64,000 nt of DNA from Candidatus Zixiibacteriota bacterium (GCA_017999435.1 JAGNLV010000006.1:90056-154055), one strand, 5' to 3'; numbered from the stretch's first letter, positions 35,444 to 46,698 are shown. Made by a program: numbers and translations. Notes: a model not told the origin generated them from the sequence alone.

Positions 35444-36113
35444 CCGGCCGCCCGGCGCCAGTCCGGCACATCTCGGAGTGGTCTCGCCACCGCCTACTCA
35501 AGTGATTCTGGACGGCGTTGCCCGGCGGGGTCAAGTTACAGCAGGGCAAGGTCTTACAGCCGACACGATGCTTTGGCTCACAGGGCCCCCCTGGCGCCCG
35601 CTCCCACCGCGGCTCATGATCTGCCGCATTATCGCGCCACCGGCAGCGGCGCCGGGTGCTCTGCCCGCCTCGAACGCGGAAGCCGGGTCCAGACCAGGCG
35701 TCGAATGCAGCGACGACATTGAGGAGGACCTCCAGCCATCAGCTCCTTTGATCGCGCGCGGCAACCGGGATTCTCCTCCGCCGCAGCGGTACCGCCGCCT
35801 GTCCGGTGCGCGGCCGCTGCAGTCGCCATGGTTTTCTGAAACGCCGACTGAGGGCGACCGACGACATGCCCGCTCATGCGCCGGCCGATCACACCGCGGG
35901 CAGGCGCGGTGGCGCAGTCGTCGTCCATTAATCCGAATCTAGCTTGATCCGGTCGTATTGTGGAGCTATCCTGTGGGACGGCTCCCGGTCAATTTTGACG
36001 TGCCGCGTTGAATAAGCCGCCGAATCGGGGGTACCAATTGCAGCCGACGGCTGGGGAGAGTGAAACACTGGCCGGACGGATGCGTACAACTGTTCCATGA
36101 GGAGAAACTGAAG
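35444..36113. other. Long gene-free stretch
   Basis: About 670 bases with no frame that has a start signal and protein-like composition; the open frames here are Arg/Pro/Gly-rich, as expected from GC-rich noncoding DNA. AT content rises after 35930. Except for the ribosome binding site of the Yip1 gene at its end (GAGGAGA, 36099-36105), I see no promoter, repeat or RNA I can defend. Confidence 0.5.
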
Positions 36114-36848
36114 ATGGAGAACGTGATGGCTCCCGCGGCGCCCGTGGAGAAAGTGCATCACCCCGGGCTGGGGTTTAAAGGGCTGTGGCAGGTCTTTGTG
36201 GCTCCCTCTCAATTGTTCGCGAAGGTCAAAGAGGATCCCAAGGTGCTTGTGCCGTACATTGTCCTCGGCCTGGCCATCCTGGGGCTGATGCTGCTGTTGG
36301 CGGACTACATCCTCCAGGCCCAGATGCAGAGCGAGCAGTTCCAGAAATCGCTCGAACAGCGCGGCGTCACCCGCGAGCAGTTGACCGGGCAGGTGCTCAC
36401 GTTTATGAAGTTGTCGACGGTGGCCGCCGGCACGCTCGGGATGTTGCTGGTGCCTCTGCTCATTGCCGCGCTCGCGGCCTTCTGGGGCAAGTTCGTCTTC
36501 GCCGGTCGCGCATCGTTCAAGGCCCTCCTGTCGGTGTCGCTGTTCGGTGAGGTGCTCTATGCGCTGGGCAGTTACGTGACCATCCCGCTGGTGATGGCGA
36601 AGAAGAGCATCCTGGTGTCGCTCTCGGCGGCCGCCCTCCTGCCCAACCCCGACCTGACCTCGCTGAGCTACGCTCTGTTGTCAAAGATCAGCCTGTTTCA
36701 CATCTGGGAACTGATCGTTCTGGGGATAGGTTTTTCGATCATTCTCGGCCTTCCGCGCAACAAGGGAATCTGGGTGGCGGTCTTATCGATGGGACTGCTG
36801 GCGATTCTCCATGCGCTCTCAAGCGGAATCGGAGCAATGTTCGCATAG
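36114..36848 (+). CDS. Yip1-family membrane protein
   Basis: 244 residues from the ATG at 36114 (GAGGAG upstream). The N-terminus (GLGFKGLWQVFVAPSQLFAK) has the conserved short amphipathic motif of bacterial Yip1/YIF1 proteins, followed by about five membrane segments: YIVLGLAILGLMLLLADYIL, GMLLVPLLIAALAAFWGKFV, LFGEVLYALGSYVTIPLVMA, IWELIVLGIGFSIILGLPR and VLSMGLLAILHALS. The family's role is unsettled. It is 12 bases upstream of the TolC-like gene and therefore probably heads the exporter operon. Confidence 0.85.
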   Translation: MENVMAPAAPVEKVHHPGLGFKGLWQVFVAPSQLFAKVKEDPKVLVPYIVLGLAILGLMLLLADYILQAQMQSEQFQKSLEQRGVTREQLTGQVLTFMKLSTVAAGTLGMLLVPLLIAALAAFWGKFVFAGRASFKALLSVSLFGEVLYALGSYVTIPLVMAKKSILVSLSAAALLPNPDLTSLSYALLSKISLFHIWELIVLGIGFSIILGLPRNKGIWVAVLSMGLLAILHALSSGIGAMFA

Positions 36849-36860
36849 AGGAGACAGTGA

Positions 36861-38264
36861 ATGAGGTTCATGCGTGCCATTGGAATGACTGTTTTGGCCG
36901 CGCTTGCGGCCGCCCCGGGGATGGTTTCCGCGCAGCAGGTGCTAACGCTGGACGACTGCATCGACCTGGCCCTGAAAAACCGGGCCGCCGTGATCGCCGC
37001 CCGCGGCGATTATGAGATAGCCAAGTGGGACAAGGTCTACGCGATCGGCCAGTTCCTGCCTACCGTCAACGCCGGCTACTCCTATACCGACTACCGCAAT
37101 TGGGACCAGGAGGCCGAGCAGTTGGTGGTGACCGAGACCGACACGGTGAGCTGGGAGGGGACGCTCATGGACGATTCTCCGGTCACCCTGAGGCAGGAGA
37201 TTCCGCGCGCCACGGAACGGCGTACCGTTCCGATCGATGACGACGAGGGCACGAACAAGGACCTCTCGATTTCGGCCCGCCTCTCGCTGTTCAATGTGCC
37301 CAACTGGTTTGACCTGGCGGCGGCGGGCGCCGCCAAAGAGCAGGCCCGTCTCAACGTGCTCGCCTCCGAGCAGGACATGGTGAAATCGGTCAAGATTGCC
37401 TACTACCTCTACTTGGCCGCCGTCGAGGGGGTCGCGGTCGATTCGGAGGCGGTGAAGCGCAGCGAGGAGCAGTTGAAGCTGATCGAGTCCAAGTACGAAC
37501 TCGGTTCGGCCTCGCGCTCCGACGTGCTCAAGCAGCGGGTCCAGATGGGGAACGACCGCCTCACTCTGCTCCGGTCGGAGAACTCTGTGGTCACCACGCG
37601 GGCGGAGCTGGCCTACGTCGTCGGCGTCGACCCGCGCGCCGACGTGGGATTCTCCACCGACTATCCGCGGCGCAGCTATGAAGGGGGGCTCGACGAGGCG
37701 ATCCAGTATGCGATGGAGCACAACCCCGCGCTGTTGGCCTCCGGGAAATCGGTGGATGCCGCCCGTCATTCGGTGAAAGCGGCCTGGGCGACCTACCTGC
37801 CCACCCTGACCGGCTCGGCCTCGATGTCGGCGAACGACGGCACGCGCGGGGATACGGTCACCTACGATTTTTCGTCGAAGAGCCGCACTTTCGGTCTCTC
37901 GCTGAACTGGACGATTTTCGACGGGTTCCTCCGCGAGCGGCAGGTCGCCTGGGCCAAGGTGTCGCTGAACAATGCCCGCGCCTACCGGGTCGACCAGTTG
38001 AACAGCACGGTCGCCCAGGTCAAGAGTTTCTACCTTGAGATAAAGCAGGTCCAGGAGCAGCTCACCGTGGCCGGCGAAACGGTCGCCGCCGCGGAGGAGG
38101 ATATGCGCATCACCCAGGAGAAATACAACCTGGGGGCGGCCACGATTCTCGACCTGCTGGACGCCCAGGTGTCCCTGAAGGAGGCTCAGTTGGGGCTCAT
38201 CCGGGCGAACTTCGACCTCAATCTCGCCATCGCCCGCCTCGAAAGCGCCATGGGGAAGGTCTGA
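36861..38264 (+). CDS. TolC-family outer membrane channel
   Basis: 467 residues with a signal peptide (VLAALAAAPGMVSA) and a good ribosome binding site (GAGGAGA). The duplicated TolC pattern is visible: the first half opens with LTLDDCIDLALKNRAAVIAA and the second with GLDEAIQYAMEHNPALLASG, each followed by long coiled helices ending NARAYRVDQLNSTVAQV and EEDMRITQEKYNLGAATILD. It forms the outer membrane exit duct of a tripartite exporter. The adaptor, ATPase and permease genes follow on the same strand. Confidence 0.94.
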   Translation: MRFMRAIGMTVLAALAAAPGMVSAQQVLTLDDCIDLALKNRAAVIAARGDYEIAKWDKVYAIGQFLPTVNAGYSYTDYRNWDQEAEQLVVTETDTVSWEGTLMDDSPVTLRQEIPRATERRTVPIDDDEGTNKDLSISARLSLFNVPNWFDLAAAGAAKEQARLNVLASEQDMVKSVKIAYYLYLAAVEGVAVDSEAVKRSEEQLKLIESKYELGSASRSDVLKQRVQMGNDRLTLLRSENSVVTTRAELAYVVGVDPRADVGFSTDYPRRSYEGGLDEAIQYAMEHNPALLASGKSVDAARHSVKAAWATYLPTLTGSASMSANDGTRGDTVTYDFSSKSRTFGLSLNWTIFDGFLRERQVAWAKVSLNNARAYRVDQLNSTVAQVKSFYLEIKQVQEQLTVAGETVAAAEEDMRITQEKYNLGAATILDLLDAQVSLKEAQLGLIRANFDLNLAIARLESAMGKV

Positions 38265-38311
38265 GCCGGCCGCCGGCTTCAGGCGTATACGATAGGATAA
38301 GTGAGTCGTCT

Positions 38312-39631
38312 ATGTCGAAGAAGAAACTGCTGATCATCATCGGCGTCGTGGTTGTCGTCGCGGTCCTGGTGATCGCCAACCTGACCATGAACACGTCGAA
38401 AGCGGCGAAGGTGCAGGCCGACGTCGTCACGACGCGCGAGATCGTGGAACGGGTGTCGGCCTCGGGACGTGTGCAGCCGCAAACCAAGGTCAACATCACC
38501 TCCGAGGTCAATGGGGAAATTATCGGACTCTATGTGCGCGAGGGCGACCGAGTCGAGGCCGGCAAACTGCTCGTCCTGCTCGATACCGTGCAGGTGGCCA
38601 GCGATGTGCAGCAGGCCCGCTACGCGCTGAGCGAAATCAAGGCCCGCCTGGACGGGGCCAAGACCACGCTCGACCAGGCGGAGGAGGAATTCCGCCGCCA
38701 GGAAAAGCTGATGGAGAAGGATCTCACCTCCGAGACCATCTACAAGAACGCCCGCTACGCCCACCTGAATGCCAAGGCGACCTATGAGGCGATGCTGGCC
38801 CAGGAACAGCAGGCCCAGTCGCGCCTCGAAAAGCAGCTCGATTACCTCCAGAAATGCCGGATCACCGCTCCCATGCCCGGGGTAATCACCTTCCTCGATG
38901 TCGAGGTGGGGGAGATCGCGGCCGCCCAGACGGCGTTTACGCAGGGCAAGACACTCATGACCATTTCCAACCTCGACGTGTTCGAGGTGGAGGTGGAGGT
39001 CGACGAGACAGAGATAGTCAAGGTTGAACAGGGCCAGCCGGTTGATATCGAGATCGACGCCTTTCCGGACACGGTGTTCAAGGGGGGAGTCGTGGAGATC
39101 GGCAACACCGCCATTCTCGCCACCACGTCGTCCTCGGGCATGTCGACCAATTTCCGGGTCAAAGTCATTTTCATGGACGTGAACAAGAAGGTCCGGCCGG
39201 GCATGTCGGCGACCGTCGACATCGAGACGGCCCGTCGGGACAACGCCCTCTCCGTGCCTTACAGCGCAGTTGTCGTCCGCTCGCTGGACCGGGACTCGCT
39301 GGAGCACAGCCGGGCGGGTCAGGGTGAGGGGGAGCCGGCCGCCGGGTCGACCAGCGGCGTGATGGCGGCGACGGCCGCCGAATCCTCGGCCGCCGGGGAA
39401 TCGGGGCGCGAGGCGCGCGAGGAGGTCCGCGGCGTCTATGTCATCCGCAACGGCGCGGCCGAATTCGTCGCCATCCAGACCGGCATCGCCGACCAGAAAT
39501 TCATCGAAGTCACGTCCGGGCTGGCCGAAAAAGACTCTGTCGTGGCCGGACCGTACCGCGTGCTTCGCACCATCAATCCGGGCGATGCGGTCGCGCCGGA
39601 GGCGGCAGTCCCGATGAATGAGGGCGAATAG
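38312..39631 (+). CDS. MacA/HlyD-type periplasmic adaptor
   Basis: 439 residues. One N-terminal membrane anchor ([19 protein letters not shown]) is followed by a half-lipoyl domain ([20 protein letters not shown]), a coiled-coil hairpin (residues about 100-185, [20 protein letters not shown]) and the second half-lipoyl ([20 protein letters not shown]). Beta-barrel and membrane-proximal domains follow. It bridges the inner-membrane ABC transporter to TolC. A low-complexity Ala/Gly/Ser/Glu insertion lies near residues 330-370. Two bases separate it from the ATPase gene. Confidence 0.93.
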   Translation: MSKKKLLIIIGVVVVVAVLVIANLTMNTSKAAKVQADVVTTREIVERVSASGRVQPQTKVNITSEVNGEIIGLYVREGDRVEAGKLLVLLDTVQVASDVQQARYALSEIKARLDGAKTTLDQAEEEFRRQEKLMEKDLTSETIYKNARYAHLNAKATYEAMLAQEQQAQSRLEKQLDYLQKCRITAPMPGVITFLDVEVGEIAAAQTAFTQGKTLMTISNLDVFEVEVEVDETEIVKVEQGQPVDIEIDAFPDTVFKGGVVEIGNTAILATTSSSGMSTNFRVKVIFMDVNKKVRPGMSATVDIETARRDNALSVPYSAVVVRSLDRDSLEHSRAGQGEGEPAAGSTSGVMAATAAESSAAGESGREAREEVRGVYVIRNGAAEFVAIQTGIADQKFIEVTSGLAEKDSVVAGPYRVLRTINPGDAVAPEAAVPMNEGE

Positions 39632-39633
39632 CC

Positions 39634-40338
39634 ATGGCGCTCATTGAGACCAGGGATCTCTGGCGCACGTATCAGATGGGGGCCGAACTCGTGCAGGCGC
39701 TGCGCGGCGTCTCCATTACCATCGAACGCGGCGAGTACGTGGCCATCATGGGGCCTTCCGGTTCCGGCAAGTCGACCCTCATGAACCTCATCGGCTGTCT
39801 CGACACGCCCACCCGGGGGGAATACTACCTCAACGGGAAAGCTGTGTCGGTGATGAACGACGATGAGCTGGCGAACATCCGCAACCGGGAAATCGGTTTT
39901 GTGTTCCAGACGTTCAACCTGCTGGCCCGGGCCACGGCCCTGCACAACGTCGAGCTGCCCCTCATCTACAACGGTTCCCCGGCCGCCGAGCGCCGGCGCA
40001 TGGCTGAGGAGGCGCTCGCGAGGGTCGACCTGGCCGACCGCATGCTCCACAAACCCAACGAGCTCTCGGGCGGCCAGCGCCAGCGGGTGGCGATCGCCCG
40101 CGCGCTGGTCAACCGGCCGTCGCTCTTGCTGGCCGACGAACCGACCGGCAACCTCGACAGCAAGACCTCCATCGAGATCATGCGCCTCTTCGACCAGCTC
40201 CACCAGCAGGGAAACACGATCATCCTCGTCACCCATGAACCGGACATCGCCCGGCACGCCCGGCGGGTGCTGTCGATTTTTGACGGGCAGATAGCCGGCG
40301 ACGAGCGGGTGCCGGAACATGCCCGCGTGAGCTATTGA
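39634..40338 (+). CDS. MacB/LolD-type ABC transporter ATPase
   Basis: 234 residues. Walker A is GPSGSGKST (residues 40-48), Q-loop FQTFNLL, signature LSGGQRQR near residue 145, Walker [13 protein letters not shown] and switch histidine in [12 protein letters not shown]. It belongs to the MacB/LolD group, in which the ATPase drives FtsX-like mechanotransmission permeases rather than a pore. It lies between the adaptor gene and two permease genes with gaps of 2 and 4 bases, so the operon is tight. Exported substrate not predictable (macrolide-like, lipid or peptide). Confidence 0.96.
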   Translation: MALIETRDLWRTYQMGAELVQALRGVSITIERGEYVAIMGPSGSGKSTLMNLIGCLDTPTRGEYYLNGKAVSVMNDDELANIRNREIGFVFQTFNLLARATALHNVELPLIYNGSPAAERRRMAEEALARVDLADRMLHKPNELSGGQRQRVAIARALVNRPSLLLADEPTGNLDSKTSIEIMRLFDQLHQQGNTIILVTHEPDIARHARRVLSIFDGQIAGDERVPEHARVSY

Positions 40339-40342
40339 TGGT

Positions 40343-41563
40343 ATGGTTGTCCTCCCCATCCTAAACCTCGCCGTGCAGGCCCTCTGGGCCCACAAGCTCC
40401 GCTCCGGGCTGACGCTCCTGGGCGTGATCATCGGCGTTACCAGCGTGATCACGATTGTCTCCGCCCTCGAGGGTATGCAGGACGCCATCGAGGCCGAGTT
40501 CGACAGCCTCGGCCCGACGACCTTTTTCGTGCAGCGCCACGGCATCATCATGTCCCACCAGGACTGGCTCGAGCAAATGAAGCGCAAGCGGCTCGAAGAG
40601 AACCTCGTCCCGCTTTTGGACGAGAGCTGCGACCTGTGCGAGGTCATTTCGCCGGGGGTATGGACGATGTCTGAGGTGAAATTCGGCGACCGCAGCGTCC
40701 GCAACGTCCCCGTCATTGGCACCACCTTCAACCGCGTCGATATCGTCGACGTCGAGGTGCAGGAGGGGCGGTGGCACTCGCGGGAGGACGATCTCTACAA
40801 ACGGCGGGTGGCCTTCCTCGGCCACGTGCTCTATGACGAACTCTTCAACGGCCAGGACCCGGTCGGCAAGGACATCCGTATCGGCGGACGAAAGTACCAG
40901 GTCATCGGGCTGGCCAAAGCGTCCGGGAGTCTCTTCGGCGACGACAACGACAAGCAGGTTTACATCCCGTTCAGCGCCCACCGTCAGGACTTCGACAGCG
41001 AGCGCGACGGCATCCACCTGGCGATCAAAGCGCGCAGCCTGGCGCGGCTTGACGACGCCATGGACCAGACTCGCATGATCCTGCGGGCCGCCCGCCACGT
41101 GCCCTTCGACAAGCCCGATGATTTCGCCATCCTCACGGCCGACAGCATCCTGGACACGCTCAACAACGCCACCCGCCTGTTCCGGATGGGGCTGTTGGGA
41201 GTATCGATGATTTCGATCGTCGTGGGCGGGATCGTCGTCATGAACATCATGATGGTCTCGGTGACCGAGCGGACGCGCGAGATCGGCATCCGCAAGGCGG
41301 TGGGGGCCAAGCAGACGTACATCCTCCTGCAGTTCCTGTTCGAAGCCCTGCTGACGACCGTCTTCGGCGGCATCATCGGCATCGTCCTCGGCTTCTTCAT
41401 CGCCCGGGCCCTCGTCGGGATGATCAACATGGACATCTCCCCGTCGGCGCTGGCGGTCATTCTCGGCCTGGGCATTTCCACCTCGGTTGGGCTCATCTTC
41501 GGTCTGTACCCGGCGATGAAGGCCGCCCGGCTCGACCCCATCAAGGCGCTGAGCTATGAGTGA
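40343..41563 (+). CDS. MacB-like (FtsX family) ABC permease 1
   Basis: 406 residues with the MacB architecture: an N-terminal membrane helix after KLRSGLTLLGVIIGVTSVIT, a large periplasmic core domain (residues about 45-270) and three C-terminal membrane helices starting at SMISIVVGGIVVMNIMMVSV. The motif VTERTREIGIRKAVGAKQTY after that helix is the family hallmark. The ATPase is a separate protein here, unlike E. coli MacB. The paired second permease indicates a heterodimer. Confidence 0.93.
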   Translation: MVVLPILNLAVQALWAHKLRSGLTLLGVIIGVTSVITIVSALEGMQDAIEAEFDSLGPTTFFVQRHGIIMSHQDWLEQMKRKRLEENLVPLLDESCDLCEVISPGVWTMSEVKFGDRSVRNVPVIGTTFNRVDIVDVEVQEGRWHSREDDLYKRRVAFLGHVLYDELFNGQDPVGKDIRIGGRKYQVIGLAKASGSLFGDDNDKQVYIPFSAHRQDFDSERDGIHLAIKARSLARLDDAMDQTRMILRAARHVPFDKPDDFAILTADSILDTLNNATRLFRMGLLGVSMISIVVGGIVVMNIMMVSVTERTREIGIRKAVGAKQTYILLQFLFEALLTTVFGGIIGIVLGFFIARALVGMINMDISPSALAVILGLGISTSVGLIFGLYPAMKAARLDPIKALSYE

Positions 41564-41572
41564 GGACGGCCC

Positions 41573-42826
<1,254 letters not shown>

Positions 42827-42930
42827 CTGGTTTCTTTCTTCCCGGCCCCGGATATTTTTGATCTTGCCGCCGGGGTACCGCCGTCGATACCTTGGAACGG
42901 ACCGGAAAACCCCTTCGTTTAAAGGGTGAT

Positions 42931-44277
42931 ATGGTGAGAACCTTCCTTCGCCTGACCGTCCTCGGACTTCTGGTGTGGGTAGTCGCCGCGGCCGCCGCTT
43001 TCGGGCAGTCCCCGCTCCTGCGCCGCGCCATCACCGGGGAAGCCAAGAAGCTGATCGTCGGCACCGGCGTCTTTCCGTCGGAGGAGCCGGGTCGGGTGCG
43101 CCTGGAGGTCTACTACCAGGTATACAACTACGCCCTCGACTTTCAGCAGTTGGGCGGGCTGTTCCGCGCCCGCTACGTGACGACGATTCGGGTCAACGAC
43201 CGGAAGGCGGACACGACGGCGGCGGTGTCGCGCGAGGAGCGCGAGGCGGTTGTCGATGCGCTGGCGAAAACGACGTCGACCGCCGACTACCGCGCCGCCC
43301 AGGTCAATTTCGATCTGCCGCCCGGCGACTACGAGGTTCTCTTCCTGATCGAAAACGTCGGCTCCTCGGCCATCCTCAAGCGGGATTTCGACCTCCGCCT
43401 GGAGCCGTTCGACAGCCGCTCCGCCGAGCTCTCGGATATTGAACTGGCCCAGGCCGCCGGGCCGAACGAATCGGACTCGGCCGCCGGCGCTTTCGCCAAG
43501 GGCGAGTTCATCGTGGTCCCGTCGCTCACGGGCTCCTTTTCCGGCGACGACGGCGGCCGCCTGCTCTTTTACCTGGAAATCCACCGCGGGGGCGATTCCC
43601 TCAGCGAGGTGACCGTCGTCACCGCCCTGCGCCACGAGAGCAAGGGGATGGTGTACCGCGACAGCCTCACGACCGCGCTCCCGCAGCGCATCACCCGACA
43701 GCTCCGGGAGATCTCGCTGGACGGCTTCATGCCCGGCGATTACAGGCTGGAGGTGTCGCTGCACGGGCGACGGTACAAGCAGCTCGACCAGCGGCAGGCC
43801 GAGTTCCGCATCCCCTGGACCGCCGCGAGCGTCCTGCGCTACGACTGGAACGCCGCGCTCGACCAGTTGGAGTTGATCGCTGACGGCAACGAGATCAAGC
43901 CCCTGCGGAAGATCGACTCGCTGGCCGATCGGGTGGCCGCGCTCGACCGCTTCTGGGCAGAGCGCGACCCCGATCCCACCACCGCCGTCAACGAGATCAA
44001 GGTCGTCTTTTACTACCGCGTCGATCTCGCCAACCGCCTCTTCAGCATTCTCAACATGGAGGGCTGGCGCACCGACCGGGGGCGGGTGCTGATCCGCTAC
44101 GGCGAGCCGGACCAGATCGACGACTACCCGCTCGTCGCCGACCGTTACCCCTACCAGGAGTGGCACTACTACAAGGACCGCCGGTACCGCAAATTTGTCT
44201 TTGTCGACGTGAACGATGACGGCGACTACCGCCTGCAGTATCCGTACGATGGCCTCTACCAGCGGCCGGATTTTTGA
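42931..44277 (+). CDS. GWxTD-domain protein 1
   Basis: 448 residues from the ATG at 42931 (AAGGGTG upstream). A signal peptide (LGLLVWVVAAAAAFGQ) is followed by a beta-rich domain of roughly 290 residues and by the GWxTD domain, which ends the protein: FWAERDPDPTTAVNE, then MEGWRTDRGRVLIRYGEPDQ, then YQEWHYYKDRRYRKFVFVDV. The domain is found mostly in FCB-type and related bacteria and has no assigned function. The next gene is a paralogue, only 21 bases away. Confidence 0.88.
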   Translation: MVRTFLRLTVLGLLVWVVAAAAAFGQSPLLRRAITGEAKKLIVGTGVFPSEEPGRVRLEVYYQVYNYALDFQQLGGLFRARYVTTIRVNDRKADTTAAVSREEREAVVDALAKTTSTADYRAAQVNFDLPPGDYEVLFLIENVGSSAILKRDFDLRLEPFDSRSAELSDIELAQAAGPNESDSAAGAFAKGEFIVVPSLTGSFSGDDGGRLLFYLEIHRGGDSLSEVTVVTALRHESKGMVYRDSLTTALPQRITRQLREISLDGFMPGDYRLEVSLHGRRYKQLDQRQAEFRIPWTAASVLRYDWNAALDQLELIADGNEIKPLRKIDSLADRVAALDRFWAERDPDPTTAVNEIKVVFYYRVDLANRLFSILNMEGWRTDRGRVLIRYGEPDQIDDYPLVADRYPYQEWHYYKDRRYRKFVFVDVNDDGDYRLQYPYDGLYQRPDF

Positions 44278-44298
44278 GCCGAAGAAGGATGGGCACTG

Positions 44299-45759
44299 AT
44301 GCAACCGACCCGATTAATCGTTCTTGCAGCCGCGGCGCTCGTGGCGGGCGCCGCGCCGGCGCAGTCCGGAACGGGGGAGAACCTGACGGTCTACGCCGGC
44401 TTTGCCGTATACCCGGACCCGGCCTACGACACGGTGGCGCTGGTTCAGGTGCCGTTCTCGCTGGCCCAGAACGAATTCGAGTTTTTCCGGCCGACCGAAG
44501 TCGACAGCTTTCTCTACGCCCGTATTTTCGCTCAGATTGACCTCCTGGGAAACGCGGGCGTGGCTGTGGATTCCGCCTCTACCTATTTCTCGGTGCGCGT
44601 GAGCGACAGCCGCGAAGCCCACGAGACGGGCATCCGGATCTTCAACAAGCTCCTCCTGTTCGCCCGTCCGGGGGTGTACTCGGCCCGGCTGACGGTAATC
44701 GACGCGGTGAGCAAGCGCTCCGGGTCGGCCTTCCTGGATCGGATCGTGGTCGAGCCGCCGCGCCGGGACGCGGTCGCCTTGGGCGGTCCGTACCTGGCCT
44801 ACAGCGCCGCGCCTTTCACCGACTCATCGGCGGTCAACCTCCGCCTGGTGGAGAACGGGCTCGCTGTGCTGCCCAACCCGCTCGGCGTTTTTGGAACCGG
44901 CGACAGCACCATGTACTGCGTGGGCGAGGTGTACCAGCCGGGGAAAGAGGTCGGGCATGCCGGCCCGTCCACCCGGCTCACCTTTGAACTGCTCGATTCC
45001 CGGGATTCGCTGCTGCGCGTGTTGGGGGCCCGGCCGGCGTTGCCCGGCGGCGCCACAATCGCCTTCACCGAGCGTTTCGACATCGGCGGCTGGCTGCCCG
45101 GCGTGTACCGCCTGCGGGTGGTTGCCGACGACTCCGCCGCCGCCCGCGCCGATACCCAGGTCGTGCGGTTCGCCGTGGTCTCGCCGGCCGATCTCCTCGT
45201 CATGCGCGACCAGAGCATCCCCGGCGATCCCTACCGCCTGCTCACCACCGACCAACGGACGGCGCTCACCTGGTACTTCCTCTCTCCCGAGCAGCAGAGA
45301 GTGCTCGAGCGGTTGACGCCGGAGGGGAAGGAGACTTTCCTCGCCCAGTACTGGGCGGAGCACGATCGCGACCCCGCCACCCCCCTGAACGAAGGGCGGG
45401 TCGATGCCGTGGCCCGCTTCCACTATGTCAACGAACGGTTTTCGCTGACCGAGGCGCGCGATGACGGCTGGCGTACCGACCGGGGACGGGTTTACCTGGT
45501 GTATGGAGCGCCGGATGAAGTGGATGATCGGGTGGTTCCGCTGACCGATCAGCCCGGAATCGGGGCGGACAACTCCGGCCGTCCGTACCAGATCTGGTAC
45601 TACCGGGGCGTCGGGGAGGGGAAGCTGTTCGTGTTTGTGGATGCCCGGAGCAACAACGAGTACCGGCTCGTCCACTCCAACGTTTACGGCGAGGTGTACA
45701 ACAAGTACTGGGAAAGCCTGCTGCAGCAGGGTTTCCCGGATCTCGACCGGGACCTGTAG
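44299..45759 (+). CDS. GWxTD-domain protein 2
   Basis: 486 residues with a signal peptide (LIVLAAAALVAGAAPAQSG). The same layout as its upstream neighbour: an N-terminal beta-rich part and a C-terminal GWxTD domain (AQYWAEHDRDPATPLNEGRV, RDDGWRTDRGRVYLVYGAPD-like segment, YQIWYYRGVGEGKLFVFVDA). It likely works with GWxTD protein 1 in the envelope. It ends before a strong bidirectional terminator. Role unknown. Confidence 0.88.
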   Translation: MQPTRLIVLAAAALVAGAAPAQSGTGENLTVYAGFAVYPDPAYDTVALVQVPFSLAQNEFEFFRPTEVDSFLYARIFAQIDLLGNAGVAVDSASTYFSVRVSDSREAHETGIRIFNKLLLFARPGVYSARLTVIDAVSKRSGSAFLDRIVVEPPRRDAVALGGPYLAYSAAPFTDSSAVNLRLVENGLAVLPNPLGVFGTGDSTMYCVGEVYQPGKEVGHAGPSTRLTFELLDSRDSLLRVLGARPALPGGATIAFTERFDIGGWLPGVYRLRVVADDSAAARADTQVVRFAVVSPADLLVMRDQSIPGDPYRLLTTDQRTALTWYFLSPEQQRVLERLTPEGKETFLAQYWAEHDRDPATPLNEGRVDAVARFHYVNERFSLTEARDDGWRTDRGRVYLVYGAPDEVDDRVVPLTDQPGIGADNSGRPYQIWYYRGVGEGKLFVFVDARSNNEYRLVHSNVYGEVYNKYWESLLQQGFPDLDRDL

Positions 45760-45822
45760 AAGCGGTATAGGGTTGCGGGCTCCGGGCGGGGCCCGGTTCG
45801 ACCTGCCCCCGCCGACAAAATA

Positions 45823-45862
45823 ACGCCGCCGATCGTATCCGATCGGCGGCGTGCGAGTTTTA
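45823..45862. terminator. Bidirectional terminator between GWxTD and DUF1573 genes
   Basis: A perfect 12-bp stem ACGCCGCCGATC (45823-45834) with GATCGGCGGCGT (45841-45852), loop GTATCC. The plus side is followed by GCGAGTTTTA, the minus side by TATTTTGTCGG, so it can serve both convergent units. Confidence 0.85.
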
Positions 45863-45889
45863 TCCGTTCCGGCTCCGGCCGGGGCGCGC

Positions 45890-46651
45890 TCAGTGCCCGC
45901 CCCTCGGCAGCACCTTCGTGGCTCCCGCCTGATTGGCGACGCGGACCGTCCGCTTCACCGGTACGGTGAACCGGGCCGCTGCCCCATTGCCGTTGCCCGG
46001 CGGGGTGGCCTCGATCGTGAACGACTTGTCGAACGACATGGTCCCGGCCGAGGCGCGCAACGTGACCTTGCCCTCCACCTGCTGGCCCGGCCCGATCTGT
46101 TTCGGCAGATCGAGATCGAAGTAATCCCCCTCTTCGGCGATCAGGTGAATGTCGAGGGTCTGCTCCGACACGTTCTTGAACGTGATCGGCGACTGGTCGA
46201 TCACCTTGTCGCCGAGCTGCGACAGGTCGATCTTGTAGGGGCTGATGACCAGGGGATAGGTCGAATCCGGCCGCAGCACGACGGTGGCCGTAATCGAGAC
46301 GTGCTTGTCGGGCGCGCCCTCGTTGGTCTGAATGCTCGGGCGCTTGGTCACCCGGCTCGAATACGTCTTGGTGTCGAAAATGATTTGCAGGCGTGTGCTG
46401 TCACCGACAGCAAGCTCCGACTTCTCCAGCGGAGCCTTCGTGCAGCCTCACCCAGGCACCACTTTCAGAATCTTCAGCGTGTCGTCGCCAGTCGAAAACA
46501 GCCAGAATGAGTGCGAGATCGTGGAGTTCTGCGGCACGTACCCGAAATCGAAATCCGATTCGGGCATCGTGAGCCGGGGAGCTCCCCAGGCCGACCCCGC
46601 CACAAGCGCCGCCGCCGCCAGCCCGAGGCATGTGGTTTTGAGTCTTGTCAT
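45890..46651 (-). CDS. DUF1573 protein with in-frame TGA (selenoprotein candidate)
   Basis: Reading through one TGA at 46448-46450, the frame runs 253 residues from ATG 46651 to the stop at 45890. It begins with a signal peptide (LGLAAAALVAGSAWGA), then DFDFGYVPQNSTISHSFWLF and TLKILKVVPG-U-GCTKAPLEK with selenocysteine at position 68, and then SELAVGDSTRLQIIFDTKTY. The neighbouring paralogue has DVKTGCSCAASELEKNVLAP at the same place, and the one at 23755-24468 has KVDVHCDCSAAF, so U68 aligns with the first Cys of the family CxC pair. Taken as two pieces, neither half has a complete DUF1573 domain and the second half has no good start. A promoter lies upstream and a bidirectional terminator downstream. 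Function of the family is unknown; a Sec-x-Cys pair suggests redox chemistry. Confidence 0.85.
46412..46450 (-). promoter_or_regulatory. Sec UGA codon and candidate SECIS hairpin
   Basis: UGA at 46448-46450. Nine bases further begins a stem: AAG-G-CUCC (46431-46438) pairs with GGAGCUU (46412-46418), one bulged G, 12-base loop GCUGGAGAAGUC containing GG. The apical loop starts 18 bases after UGA, the usual bacterial SECIS distance. A second perfect hairpin GCUGUC-GGU-GACAGC follows at 46397-46411, probably too far to act. Confidence 0.6.
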
Positions 46652-46698
46652 GTTCGTCGTCTGACCCCTGGTAAAAACGGTTTGTTCTGTAACTCTAT

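Noticed and set aside
35406..35942. Possible 178-codon gene after the lipoprotein terminator
   Set aside because: It begins inside the terminator region, has no ribosome binding site, and its composition (Pro/Arg/Ser-rich) is that of GC-rich noncoding sequence.
45890..46351. Separate 153-residue gene downstream of a 67-residue signal-peptide gene
   Set aside because: Both lie in one frame, the join restores the DUF1573 motif, and the internal ATG at 46351 has no ribosome binding site.
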